Shown: positions 1 through 11,784 of the stretch, one piece after another | How the letters are laid out: each line of letters starts with the position of its first letter | How positions within the stretch are numbered: position 1 is the stretch's first letter | NCBI RefSeq assembly: GCF_037392515.1 | Contig: NC_090281.1 | Location: forward strand, 56,646,753 to 56,710,752 | Direction of reading: 5' to 3' | DNA from: Haliotis asinina | Lineage: Eukaryota > Mollusca > Gastropoda > Lepetellida > Haliotidae | DNA: 64,000 nucleotides | The notes under the pieces: generated by a model | What the model was told of the DNA's origin: nothing | Seen by the model: the letters and a program-made list of their open reading frames with translations, nothing else | Database searches by the model: none | Translations under genes and position numbers: made by a program

Positions 1-149
1 AATATGCATGCTAACACAATAATAAAATAAATAACGAACTGAGAAGATTTCAGTAATTCAAATATTAAACGTCTCATGAAATTAAATCGACTGGGCCGGT
101 CGTGCATGTATGTTTGTCAACAATGCAACAATACTCCTTGGTTTCAGGA

Positions 150-225
150 GGCGCTGGGGTAGTCAAATGGTTAAAACGTTCGCTCGTCGCGCCGAAGACC
201 CGGTAAAACCACACTCATTCACTCA
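150..225 (+). repeat. tRNA-derived SINE fragment
   Basis: It carries an A-box-like ggggtagtcaaatggttaaa and the family block cgttcgctcgtcgcgccgaa, then breaks off. Confidence 0.6.
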
Positions 226-228
226 GGA

Positions 229-335
229 AGCGATGTGGGTCATCTAGTGGTTTAAAGCGTTCGCTCGTCACGCTGAAGATCCGTGTTCGATTCACCACAT
301 GGCTACAATGTGTGAAGCCTATTTCTAATACTCAT
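229..335 (+). repeat. tRNA-derived SINE copy
   Basis: A-box-like gtcatctagtgg, family block ttcgctcgtcacgc, B-box-like gtgttcgattcacc, and tail acaatgtgtgaagcctattt are all present. Confidence 0.75.
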
Positions 336-587
336 TCACTCGATGGTTGCAGTTAGGTGACCAACGCCCGAGGCTTGTATTACGTCAGGTTACGACGGCA
401 GCTCGTGACTAGAACCGACGGTTTGAATGGAGCGTTAACCTTAACTCTCTCACTCACTAATGAACGAATACCTGGCTTCCATATAGCGTGTCTCCTGAAA
501 CTGCTTTGGTCTGAATTCGAGGCAATGGTTCGTATCGAATGAATCTTTGCTGAACAGCGATATACGATATTACTATGTTTTTCTGCA

Positions 588-690
588 CAACGGGCGGTGT
601 GGTTACCTGAGCGTTATTTGTTTGCTCACCACGCCGAAAGTCCGCGTTCGATTTGCCATATGGATACAATGTTTAAAGTCTATTTGTTTA
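588..690 (+). repeat. Degenerate tRNA-derived SINE copy
   Basis: Blocks tttgctcaccacgccgaaag, gcgttcgatttgcc and acaatgtttaaagtctattt follow the family order. Confidence 0.55.
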
Positions 691-1304
691 CGTCCACGGC
701 CGATGGTACAGGTGGACTAAACGTGGAACCATGCCCGACATAGCAGCGAAATATCCTCAGCACACGGAAGCATTTTCACTGACGGATAGTCATAAGATGT
801 AATTTATTCTGCTGTCTCTGAACTGAATGACCCAGTTTGAGCTAGATCCCCGGGGTGTTAAATATTAATGTGACCGAGAAAAGTGACCGATGCCAGATAG
901 ATCATGTGTGTGCCGGTGTGACGTCATCACAGCTCGAAGCTGGCGGAGATGCGTGCGGTACAGTGCTTCTTATCAACCACACTGATGGGTACACCTCTGT
1001 TCACCAATCGTGGTATAATGCGGTTGAGTGCATTTTGACCGACGAATAATCCTTGCGCAGTCAGATGTAAATTATTATAATACGCATATCATATGACATA
1101 GCCTATAAAGTATACATTAAGAAGAAAGAAGGAGTTGCAGCCCTTTGACGTGCATGGATCCGATGTTCGTGATGGAATCTTTTATTCCCTTGCATGATTA
1201 TTATCCGTACCCATCGTTCTGCTTTCCCATTTCATTGTCGTATCTCAGCTGAGAAGATCGATGCTCGTGACGTCAAGGGGCGAAGGGATAGCCTATTGTT
1301 TATC

Positions 1305-1445
1305 TCGTCCGCTTGCCATGCCAAGGGTCCTGGTTCGTTTCCAAGCATGGGTACAAAGTGTGAAGCCCATTTCGGGTGTCCCCCGCTGTGATAGTGTTGA
1401 AATATTGCTAAAAGCGCCACAAAATCACACATACTAACTCACTAA
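1305..1445 (+). repeat. 3' part of a tRNA-derived SINE
   Basis: B-box-like ctggttcgtttcc, then gggtacaaagtgtgaagccc, gtgtcccccgctgtgata and attgctaaaagcgcc follow in family order. Confidence 0.65.
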
Positions 1446-1644
1446 TGCTGCCAAACAAAAGACAGTCTGGTCCATACGCAATTATTTAAATATACATGGA
1501 TTATTGCCGAGTATGGCGTTAAACTACAGACCCAAATGGAAAACGTTTAACATTGATTGGGAAGCAGCCATACTAGCTGGCGTAACATGGCTGTGACTTT
1601 GTACCGAAAATAATATGCACAGAGGCATAGATCAATGAACATAA

Positions 1645-1815
1645 GGGCTGACCAAGTTGTTAAAACATTCGCTCGTCACACCGAAGGCCAGGGTTTGATC
1701 AATGAATATCCCATTATTGAAGACATGAGTGCAAGGTGCGAAGCCCATTTCAGATGCTTCCTGGCGTGATATTGCTAAGGTGATACTGCTAAAAATGTCG
1801 TAAACACATAGGCAG
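1645..1815 (+). repeat. tRNA-derived SINE copy
   Basis: It includes ggctgaccaagttgttaaaa, cattcgctcgtcacaccgaa, gggtttgatc and the tail tgatattgctaaggtga. Confidence 0.65.
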
Positions 1816-2438
1816 TCACATTAAATAATGTCCTGTCGACCGCCAGTTAGTTCCCAGCAGCAGTTTGTGGTGTAAGGGACATAACTCGTGTATGACTCTG
1901 TCATTCGGTGAAAAAAGACCATTCGACATTATAATGCACAATTCTATTTGTCCCTTATAATTAATTCTGTGACGGACCGTTTCACCTCGAAATGCACCCT
2001 ACTTAGAGCTGTTGTTTACAGGTACCACAATCCAGACTTAATTCACAGTGCTGCTAATTTCTTGAGATTCGTTAACTGAAGCGTACGTACAATAAACCAA
2101 CTATACAGTTCACTACAGTACAGACGATACGTCATTGTCTCGCCATCAGCAGCTTTCTTAGTACACACTATCAATAAAAGCAGTTGTAACCTTGATATCA
2201 AAACTACCCCCAATCAGAACTTGTAACTGTGCAACTCCTCATTCAAAGTAAATGTCACACTGTATCAAAGTGAAACCGCCAAAGTGTCAGTTAATGTGTT
2301 GTTGCATTGCACTGCTATGATTCATTGTACATACTATGCTGCAATCCTGCTGCTGCCATAGCTGTGAAAGTCCAAACTGTGGTGCAGCCCAATGTCATTG
2401 CTCTCACAGTGCAATCCTACCATTGCAATATCATTCAA

Positions 2439-2605
2439 GTGCAAACTGAAGATCTACCCCAAGTATATCCCTACAGGTGCAAACTGAAGATATACCCCAA
2501 GTATATCCCTAAAGGTGCAAACTGAAGATCTACCCAAGTATATCCCTACCGGTGCAAACTGAAGATCTACCCCAAGTATATCCCTAACGGTGCAAACTGA
2601 AGAGC
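2439..2605. repeat. ~37-bp tandem repeat, 4.5 copies
   Basis: The unit gtgcaaactgaagatctacc plus ccaagtatatccctac repeats with few substitutions. It lies beyond the 3' end of the F-box gene. Confidence 0.9.
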
Positions 2606-3464
2606 AAAACCACATATCATCAAAGTGCTAACTCTAGTGCAACCTCCTCACTGACAGATCCTGTAACTGATGGAGTAACAGTAAGTCAACTGTACTCATG
2701 CTGAACAAAACAACAAGAAGATGAGTAGACATAATTTATTCCTAGTATATATAATGGTGTATTACATGTGACTATACTGACATTTTGTATTGATTTGCAG
2801 TATCACTGAAATATTCCATACCGACTTAACCAACAATCCTTGGCATCTGACTGCTGTCAAAATACACTTGTCACACATAACCGACTCAGAGAAAACAAAC
2901 TGAAATTAGAAACTGAGACTGAAGGGGTAGCTTGGGAAGTTTAGCATGTGTTAATGAGCTGTAGATTCTGTCACACTTGTTCCTACAGACATTCATTCTT
3001 ATGATGGACAAATGGATGATCAGGATGTGGTCAAGTTGGAATTGTTTTTTTTAAATGGCAATAAAACATTGTAATGCACACAAAAAAAGGTGATGTGCTG
3101 ATGCCCAAGAAACATTTCACTTTTTTTATTTAGCCTTATAGTATATAGCTATAGCCTAAGGCTTACCATGAATAAATTTAAACCATCCTTTCCTGGACGT
3201 AGCCTGGGCCTAGATTTTTGAAGTTCTTTTAGCGCAAACATAGTCGTAAGATACTGTTAACGCATGGCATCCATGACTATATTAGCAGTAAGAGAGTTTC
3301 GAAAATCTAGGCCATGACCACTGAAGTGTCAATTCTCAAAATTCATTACTTAAACCCATCACAGCTATTTGCACAGCTGTCAGTCTACCTAGTTGCACCC
3401 CTGAGTGAGACAAGCAACAAAATGACAGTACATTTAAGTTACCAGTACATAGAAGATAACACTT

Positions 3465-3470
3465 TTTATT
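3465..3470 (-). terminator. Possible polyadenylation signal for the F-box/LRR gene
   Basis: TTTATT on the plus strand reads AATAAA on the minus strand, about 640 nt beyond the stop codon. A second copy lies in the T-rich run near 3125. AT-rich DNA makes chance matches common, so the true 3' end is undetermined. Confidence 0.25.
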
Positions 3471-4112
3471 GCAGAGAGTTGCAGAAACTGAGGTTGTTGA
3501 TTGGTTTAATAACATGTAATTTTGTATTATCGTATACAAGTCATATTCTAATTTTTATGACCTGAAAAACTGCCTGACAAGAGGCTCGTTATTGGAAAAT
3601 GACACAAGCGGATTAGGGTACACACATAATTCTTTAAAACAAAACTGCAACAATTCTGTTTCACAACAAACATGATTTCCACTATAACAAATAACATCCT
3701 ACAAAATCAAATTATCCCATTGTGCATATATTTCATGTTCCAGTATTTTGGGACTTATGCCTCAACAGTCAAGTTCCCATCTCAAAATTTTAATATGACA
3801 ACATAAGATAAAAAACTTCTACTTCCGACTTCCAATAATTCACTACTGTTATCAGCCACTAGCTCTGTAACTGCCGACACGTGCAGATAAATAGAGTATT
3901 ATTTAGGTATTACTGTGGTGTACATTTAACTAAACGGGTCTTGCTTCTATTATAGCTCATTTCATACGTCTGTCTATAATACCAACCTGGCTTAACTGAC
4001 AGAAATGATTTGGGACAAGTCAGTATGACCTAGAAAATGTTTCTTATTCAAATTGAAGTTGTCATGATTCTGATGTTGGCTCCCAGTAAGGCAAGACTCA
4101 TAATGGACTCCC

Positions 4113-7100
4113 TTATCCATGCACAAACATTTCACCGTAGAAGTTCACCACCTGAAGGTCAGGCTTCAACCGGATCATCTCACAAATCAACTTGTCATTC
4201 ATCTGGAATAACAAAATCAACCAATTCTAAAAGAATATCAAGATTTAAAAAGATATGACTTAAACCTACTATTATTACAAAAATCTGAACTTAATTAGAC
4301 ACTTTGGACACATTCATGAGGATCCATGACAGTGTGGTCTGTCTGTATTACAAATACTGTGACAAACAGGATCGAGTTCACATGCTCACTGACTTGGTTG
4401 ACACGGCATCAGTTCCCATTTGCTCAGATCGATGGTCATGCTATTGATCATGGGATAGTCTGGTCCAGACTCGATTATTTACAGACTGCTGCTATATAGC
4501 TGGAATATTCCTGAGTGCAGCGTAAAACTAAACTCACTCACATCCTCCATCAAGTATCTTGTATTACTGGCAGGCTGTTATGTGGTACCCATAATAAATG
4601 AATTTCTCTGCATACAATTTTCAATGTCCTGTGGGATCCCAGTATGAGACACAAGTGATACATGATCTGTTATACAAATGTACACATATTAAACTGTTTC
4701 CCATAGACGCACAATTCTTTATTCACCTCCAAACCAGCCAGTACATGCATGACAATATATTACTTACTACTTTTTATTTTGCACTCATTATCTAGTATAA
4801 TCTGGAACGTTCACTAACCTGCCCATGAGTGAGTGAGTGAGTGAGTGAGTGAGAGAGAGAGAGAGAGAGAGTGAAATGAGTGGGGTGGGTGGGTTGGGTT
4901 GTTTGGTGAGTGAGTGAGTGAGACAGTTGGGTGGGTGAGTGAAATGGAGTGGGTTGTTGGGTGAGTGTGTGTGACTGAGGGCTAACACATTGTACTTACG
5001 TAGGGTATTGAACTGGGTCTTCAGTGTGATGAGTGAATGCTTTAACCACATAGGTAACCCACTGCCCATACCAATAACAAACACAAGCAAAAGATGCTCT
5101 TGTCCTTGGCAATGTCATTACCAGTGTTGCAATATGAGGCTGCTAGTTATCACTTACCATTGCTTCATGTTCTCTCAGTTCTCTGTATCAGAATATAATA
5201 GCATGATTTCACAGGGAAGACTGACTTACATTGTTACAGTTCCGGAGGTCGAGGAATCGGAGATGTACCATATCATCTGGCACTCTTTCCAGACACTCCC
5301 CCGACAGATAGTGCAACCCGGTCAGGTCAAGTCGCTCCAGATTGCTGAATGAGAAGTACATTAACATTAGGATTGAGTTGAAGCATGAAGGTCTTGAATT
5401 ACACAGCAGATATAGACGTATCAATTTCATATTTGTTATTCATGCTGGACAGACAGACAATCAGCCCATAGTTCAACATCTTCACTTGATTTGTTTGTTG
5501 TTCACTCAGCACTGTTTTAATTCTGCAAACAAGTAATTGCCACTTATATGGCAATATTCCCCACCATTAAAGAAGAATGAAATATTTTTATGATATTTAC
5601 TACTTTTTATTTTTTGGTCACATACGAAATGCATGAAATGACTGGTGTCTGCATAATCTCCCAATGTAGGATGTCAATATAATTGAGGATATTGGGTGGA
5701 ATGTTTTATGAGATATCGCATTTACATAAGCTGGTAAAGTGGTCAGTGTCATGGTGACCTTGAAGATAAGGTCAAGGTCATCCAAATCAACTGGCATCTA
5801 CGTAATTCCCCAAAGCAGGCTGTCACAAAATTTGAAGAATACTGGGTACAACAGTGAATGAAACATAACATAAACAAGAATCTGAAAAGTGGTCAATATC
5901 ATGGTGACCTTGAAGATAAGGTCAAGGTCACAAAAATAGACATTAGGTACTACAGTTCATGAGATATCGTGCTAACAAGAATCAGGAGGTACATTTCTAC
6001 GTATATACAGACACAGCTGAATACAAAGTACCCTGTTGGGTGTTGTGCCAGGGACAATAATCAGATATAGAAAACAAAGTGATTGACATCATGAGCAGTC
6101 ATCAACATATCTGGGACATGCTGACATGCATGAGCATTGATCCACACAACTGGGATAAGATGACATCTGTGTACTGGTCAGCCTGACCAGCCAATACCGT
6201 TATCCGTTATTGGAGCAAGTTTGGCAAGTTTTGACCACTATATTATCATTCATGAAACCAAGACAAAACAAGACATCTGTGTGTATTACCTGCAGCACTC
6301 AACTATGGATGCCAGGCCGATGTCAGTGATGTACCAGCACCACTGCAGAGCCAACACTATCAGGCTGCTGCCACAACTGTCAACAAAGTCTCCATCTTAA
6401 ATGTACAGTCAGTGACAATGATGGGGACTCGGTATCCATGGTTAATGTTTACTTCACTCAAACAAAATGTTCTACATATGTAGCACTGTGATGAGAAGAA
6501 CTGAAAGTTCCTAAATATGAAAGTGACTAAATCACAGTTCATGGCATATATTTCCACTGGCATCTCTCTATCACTTCAACTTCAGTATATGCATTCACAA
6601 CATGTTTACTTACAGCAAAAGTATCAAGAATGGTTTCCATATTAACTGATTAATACACAACTTCAGTGAAAAAATAAATCACTCTGTTACATCTTGATAG
6701 GTATCATTGTGCCAGACTGACCGGTCATTGAAATTTAGCACTGTCTGAATGAAATGTTCCTGAAAATACAATCTGACACCTCTGTGGCTGAAAATCTAAT
6801 GCACATTTCATGTGACATCATGTGATGTGAACACATAGCAAAATTTGACATAATGTTAGTTTTATTGAGCCAGTCTGATGTCAGCTTTTCAAGTTGCATC
6901 TTAAGTCTTGCAGATACACAGATGTTGATCAGACCGTGTTGAGACTGTTTAAATGGGGCTAGCAAGTGACAGAACGTACCATGCAGTGAGGGACAGGAGA
7001 CTTATGTCCTTCATACCAGCACACTCTGACATGTCAAGGTCAGTCACATTGTGTAGGTGACCATGCTTAAAGAACTTCTCTACGGCTTCTTCAGAAAACT

Positions 7101-10100
7101 CCAAACCTTTCCGAAGACGTAATTTTCTCAGCTTTGTCAGTTCCTAAACAAAGAAGGAATTATTTCACTGTGATGTTCCCATGACTTTACACAGCCAGCA
7201 AAGCATCATTCAGGAAATGAAAGCTAACAATGCACACTCAGGAGTATCAGATGTCTGTTACTTATGACTTCTTTCAGCATTGAACTGTAACAGAATCTGG
7301 ACTAGACAATCCAGTGTCTGATGCTAGGGGCAACAATCCACACCACTGAGGTAGAATGGCATCCAATCAATCATTACTACAGTTCGTCTGATTCAAAACA
7401 GTGCATGAAACTCCTAAAATACTCAGGAAGCACACATGGCTATATCTGATAATGCTGCTGGCCCTGGTAACATGTAACCAGCCCCATATTTAAAATAGGA
7501 AACTAAGATAGATGTTAAAATAATGTAATTAATGAGCTGATGAGTGAATTGTTACATACTGCAGTGTTCACCAATAGCGTCTGACCCTCTGACAAATCTG
7601 ACTTTTTTGCCAACAGTGAGACTGAAGTCACCAACCTGCCGGCCCAAGTGTCTGACTGAACATTTCACAATGACTTTGTCTGAAATTGTTATTTGTGGCA
7701 TGTGACATTTGTTTGCTGTTTATAAATCTTACGTTTGTTATTATATAATGTTTATAATTTCAGTTCCAGTTACAAGAAATGGTAAATCTGAAATGTTTAA
7801 TTTTATTCCGTGGGTCCTGTAAATATTCATCTGAAACTTACAGGACCCAAAGTCCTGTTACTTTGAAACACCATTCTTGAACACTGCATACTATCAGGAA
7901 GGAACAACACTGTTCAACGGCTGAAAGCATTCTCTAGACCAATCACATTTAGTATTAGATAAATGGGTAGGCTGATCTGTGGAAGTTATGGTTTGATTGA
8001 TCATGAACAAAACAGACATTGTCTAGCTACCACATTTGTAAATTATTTTCGAAATATTTTCCATAGTCAGTGACATGGTAAATGTATACCCTTGAAAAAT
8101 GTACATGTATTGGCCAACAGGGCTGGCAATAAAATAAATTTGTAAGCCCACCATGTAAACAGCAAGGAGCAGGCCACTGGGCAGACACTATTTCATACAC
8201 TGCTCAAAAGCGGACAGATGAATTGCAGTCTCACTCAAAACCTTATTAACAATTAATGCTCAATGAAATGCTAATCCTAATCAAAACTTCACACCAACTG
8301 TGTGATTTTTTTCAGAGTAAATGTCTTAAAAATAAGAAAAACTTGTTTAACAATGTATTAATAACAATTGACACAGTTCACTATTTGTAACAAGGGAGGA
8401 GTACAAAGAAAGTATGCGAGGATGGAGATGGCATAGCACAGGTGAATAAATCAATAACTTTGTCTGCTCTGCTTCTCGAACACCTGACTGTCACTTTCCA
8501 TGCATACCTATGAAGGTCTAGGTAAGAATATTGATCTTCAGTACCCCATGTTTGAGGTGATCGGGATATCGGGTTCACTGACATTGTTGGCACGTCATCG
8601 CTTGCCAGATTGATGCTCATGCTCTTGATCACTGGATTGTATGGTCCAGACTCAATTATTTACAGACTGCCCAAATATAACTGGACTATAGCTGAGTGTG
8701 GTGTAAAACTAATTTCACTGCACTCCTTTCTGAGCATTTATGTTTAGCAGTTTTCAAGTTAGATTGCAATTCACCTGTCTGCTTGACAGATAGCTTGACT
8801 ACCTGATCCTTTTGGTCACTGTCACAATATGCCTGTCATACTGACCATGTGACATAAAGTCGTAACTCACTCACTCTTGGTCACCACTTTCAACCAAGGG
8901 ACCGATCATAACAATTGGCTACAGGGAATGATAATGATTTTTATGGAGTGGCTTGTACAGTGTGAACACCCCACGACCCTGTAAGTAACACTCCCCCTGC
9001 TTTTCATGAACAAATCAATGAACCCCCTTTAGAACAAGTGTACAAAATTGATGACTCCCTACCTCCCCGTAACAAAATGGGTGACACTTCCCCACTTAAA
9101 ATCATCACACACTATTCCCATGTGTCGAACAGAACCCTGGCCTTTGACATAATGACCAATTGCTTTAACCACTAGACTATGGCACCAACCCAAATGGTGA
9201 GAATATTTATTAGAGCTACTAACATACTGTGACATGAAAATGTTCTGAGTACCTTGAGATACTCTAGACTTGCATCAGTCAGCAGGTCACAGAAGGACAC
9301 ATTGAGGGTTACAAGAGACTTGCACTTGGCAACGGCTGACATGCTCCGGTCAGTCAGCTCCTCCCCATCCAGTTCCAGATGCTTCAGGCTGGACTTGTGT
9401 CTCTCACAGAGGGGCACAACACTGCTACAACAGACACAACAAATCACTGGCTATTTATAACCTTATAAGGTAATGCTCTGTATGGGTACCCATTTATTAA
9501 TTCATACTTGATTCTATTTGAGTATTGATGACAGGCATTACATTTTATAAATAGCCTTTCAGCATGTAAAACAGCAGATATTTTGAGATAGAAGATTTAA
9601 ATATCTCAAATTTAAACACACAGAAAACATAATCTCCAAGAAAATGCAAACTGGACCAAAAAAACAAGGTGAATATGAACTGTGACTGTGAGTAAACATT
9701 GATACATGTATAGTACCATTAACATTTGTCGCACAACAGGCTCACAATTTTATGGATGAACAATTTGCTGTGTAGAGTTCAGATCCCATTTGCAGAAGGA
9801 TGCCTTTGGTATCGGTCCTAATTGCAAGTGACATTTGGTCCCAATGCATAACAATGTCGCACACAAAGCTATAATTATTCTGTTCATTATCAAACCAAAT
9901 TCACGCACTCACTCACCTCACCTTGAATAAGCATTGAAATATCTGCCTGCCCAAATGACCGACGGGTTATTTTCAACATGGACAGCCAGATTCTCAAATT
10001 CACCACCCAATTAGACGTTTATATGAAGATATTCATCATATTTCAGCACAATGAATCATCATTAATTCACTTGGAAAATAAATGATTCCAATTCCAATTG

Positions 10101-11784
10101 GATGATAAACTGGGTCACATGTCAAACAAATTTTTTGCTGTTTTCCATCTAACCAGCCCTGTGCTATGGCTAAAATGTTTAAGATTTTCAGTCTCACCCT
10201 GCTTGAATAAAACAATTCTTACTCATCTGTGATCCACGACACACCATCTACATTGAAGCTAATGATGCTGTTGATAGAATATGTCAGGAGAAGGATGCTG
10301 TCATTCTCCAGACGACAGTGCGAGAGGTTCAGGTGGGATAGATGGCGTAGGCTAGCCAGCAGCTTCACACAGTCAACATCAATTTTGCTACATCCTTCTA
10401 CATTGATGCTATTCAATAAGGGACAAAACTTCACAATATAATGAATGACGTCAATATTAATACTATCACATAAACCAAGGTCAAGCTCTGTCAAGTGATC
10501 ACAGTGTTTCACGTAATTGAAGATTTCCAAATAAGTAACATCATTCCTGGCATGCAGTGAGAGGTTCCTTACCCCCGACACACGTTCAAGAAGTGCTGTG
10601 ATGTCTTCAACACTCACTTCCCACAAAGGGTCTATTTCTAAGCATGTCCACAATGTTGGTTCATAAGCAAGGACATGCCAGTGACGGCATACAGGTGCAA
10701 CATACTGACACAGTTCTTTTGGTGAAAAGTAAGAAAATATTTTGAGCATCATTTCTTCTGGAAGACTTTGCAAAGCACTGTAGTGCTCCAATATATCACA
10801 CTCCAGTACATTTTTATCATGTTTATGTACAATATGCCCAGGGTGAACATCTATCACAGTCGTGTGTATCACCGGATTCTGTGGAGCTGCTGCTGAGGCA
10901 GTTGATGAAGCAGCTGATGCTCCATTCAGTTTAATAATACTTGGTTCTTCAAAAGGCAGCTGTCCACTTGTCTCGGACTCCAGTGCATCTTCTTTATTAC
11001 TCTGTGATGGCCTTGTCAAAGATGAATGCTCATGCTGCTCTGGGTTGTCTGATGGTTGCGTCAATCGCCTACCTTCTTTGTCTGATAGTTGTGCCCATCG
11101 CCCACCTTGTTTTTCTGATGGTTGTGCCCATCGCCCACCTTGTCTTTCTGATGGTTGTGCCCATTGCCCATCTTGACGGACACCATTTGGAAATGCCGGT
11201 GAATCTTTACATTGTTCATGAAGGAGAAGTTTATCTTCTGTTTCTAGCCTAAGGGAATTTGTATCACAGTTTATACCCACATTATTTTTGTCTGTCTTGG
11301 GGTCACCTCTCTGATTAAAACCATTATCAGAAGGTGACAATGCTTTACTGCCATGAAACAATTCCGGTGACTTCACATCACATTCTTTAATGTCCTGACT
11401 TTTCGAGTGTAACTGGGGTGATAAACTCCGATGAGGACAGTTAGCAGATGCCACACAGATATCACTAGCAGCTGAAACAGGATGACCAGCAGATGGACTC
11501 TCCATAGAATCCTCTATACTGCCTTGTGATTTATCAGGTAACACATGTGGACTGGAATCCAAAAGATTTTCATCCAAGAAGCAAAACACATTATGCATTT
11601 CAAGTAATTCAAAAGAGCTCAGATCTTTTTCCTCTTCCTCCTCAAGTGCTGACAATGCATCTTGCCCCTCCTCTTCCCAATCTTGCCCCTCTTTTCCCCC
11701 ATCTTCCCCGACCTCCATCTCTGCCTGTAGGTCAGAAAGTGAAATGTCGTTTCCAACTATCAACACAGTTTCTTCACCATCCAT
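4113..11784 (-). CDS. F-box/leucine-rich-repeat protein, five coding exons (~700 aa)
   Basis: Coding exons on the minus strand are 11784-10223, 9424-9253, 7143-6980, 5344-5230 and 4202-4113. All introns are GT-AG and the phases agree, giving 2103 nt including TAA. The ATG at 11784 (context agagccATGG) was chosen because an acceptor ends at 11815 and the ATG further upstream would lie in intron. Residues 1-330 are acidic and low-complexity, including four 11-residue repeats. An F-box follows at about 338-385 (LPEEMMLKIFSYFSPKELC, then VCRHWHVLA), then roughly a dozen LRRs of the LxxLxLxxC type. The short last exon completes the final LRR (RLKPDLQVVNFYGE). By family, F-box/LRR proteins bind SKP1 through the F-box and select substrates for SCF ubiquitin ligases through the LRRs. 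Which FBXL orthologue this is, and its substrate, I cannot say. Family call is very secure; start and last exon are well supported. Confidence 0.93.
4325..4545 (-). repeat. 'ccagctatatgg' SINE-like repeat, reverse
   Basis: ggtccagactcgattattta, cagactgctgctatatagct, ggaatattcctgagtgcagc and gtaaaactaaactcactca follow the reversed family order. It lies in the last F-box gene intron. Confidence 0.75.
4826..4978. repeat. (GAGT)n/(GA)n/(GGGT)n microsatellite
   Basis: Runs of gagt pass into ga and then into gggtgggt and gtga. The run lies in the last intron of the F-box gene. Confidence 0.95.
5640..5995. repeat. ~165-bp tandem/dispersed repeat, two and a half units
   Basis: The block tcatggtgaccttgaagata followed by aggtcaaggtca occurs twice, as do the cctgc/tgtca and 'catgagatatcg' blocks. 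This text resembles a repeat common in marine mollusc DNA (recollection, not searched). Confidence 0.7.
6050..6215 (+). repeat. Degenerate 'ccagctatatgg' SINE-like repeat
   Basis: caaagtgattgacatcatga, catgagcattgatccacaca, actgggata and gcctgaccagcc keep the family order. Confidence 0.5.
7399..8201. mobile_element. hAT-like non-autonomous element, copy 1 (carries an insertion)
   Basis: The ends CAGTGCATGAAAC and TTTCATACACT are inverted repeats. Flanks ATTCAAAA and GCTCAAAA match at six of eight positions, as an aged 8-bp duplication would. Internal blocks such as ctgaaagcattctctaga and gtaaattatttt are shared with 51788-52220. A second MITE (7562-7886) sits inside it. It lies in an intron of the F-box gene. 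Confidence 0.7.
7562..7886. mobile_element. Nested hAT-like MITE
   Basis: Terminal CAGTGTTCA at the left is mirrored by TGAACACTG at the right, and CATACT occurs beside both ends. The segment is absent from the related element at 51788-52220. At 325 bp with no ORF it is non-autonomous and younger than its host element. Confidence 0.6.
8505..8735 (-). repeat. 'ccagctatatgg' SINE-like repeat, reverse, degenerate
   Basis: tatggtccagactcaattat, ttacagactgcc, tagctgagtgtggtgtaaaa and gatgctcatgctcttgatca are in family order. It lies in the F-box gene intron that ends at 9253. Confidence 0.7.
8899..9120. mobile_element. Partial copy of the GGGACC MITE family
   Basis: It begins gggaccgatcataac and contains tttttatggagtggcttgta, then C-rich text and caaaatgggtgac, in the same order as the copy at 59.43-59.66 kb. 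The right terminus has decayed. Confidence 0.55.
11047..11178 (-). repeat. In-frame coding repeat, four 33-bp units in the F-box gene
   Basis: Four consecutive 11-residue units occupy about residues 203-246 of the F-box protein: RQDGQWAQPSE, RQGGRWAQPSE, KQGGRWAQLSD and KEGRRLTQPSD. The middle two are nearly identical at DNA level and the outer ones have drifted, as expected for local in-frame slippage. The repeat lies in the presumed disordered N-terminal region, upstream of the F-box. Confidence 0.9.

Larger units (their letters stand above)
1..4112. other. Downstream flank of the F-box gene
   Basis: Apart from the SINE fragments in the first 1.8 kb and the 37-bp tandem repeat near 2.5 kb, I see nothing coding. 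Part of 3.1-4.1 kb is probably the F-box gene's 3'UTR. Confidence 0.5.

Noticed and set aside
229-335. Functional tRNA gene
   Set aside because: A- and B-box-like sequences are present here and in the other SINE copies, but there is no cloverleaf with a paired acceptor stem; these are tRNA-derived SINEs.
4788-5090. Ser/Leu-Thr-His repeat protein on the minus strand
   Set aside because: Translation of the GAGT/GA microsatellite.
10862-11252. Plus-strand open frames with Cys/His repeats
   Set aside because: Antisense shadow of the 33-bp coding repeat in the F-box gene.
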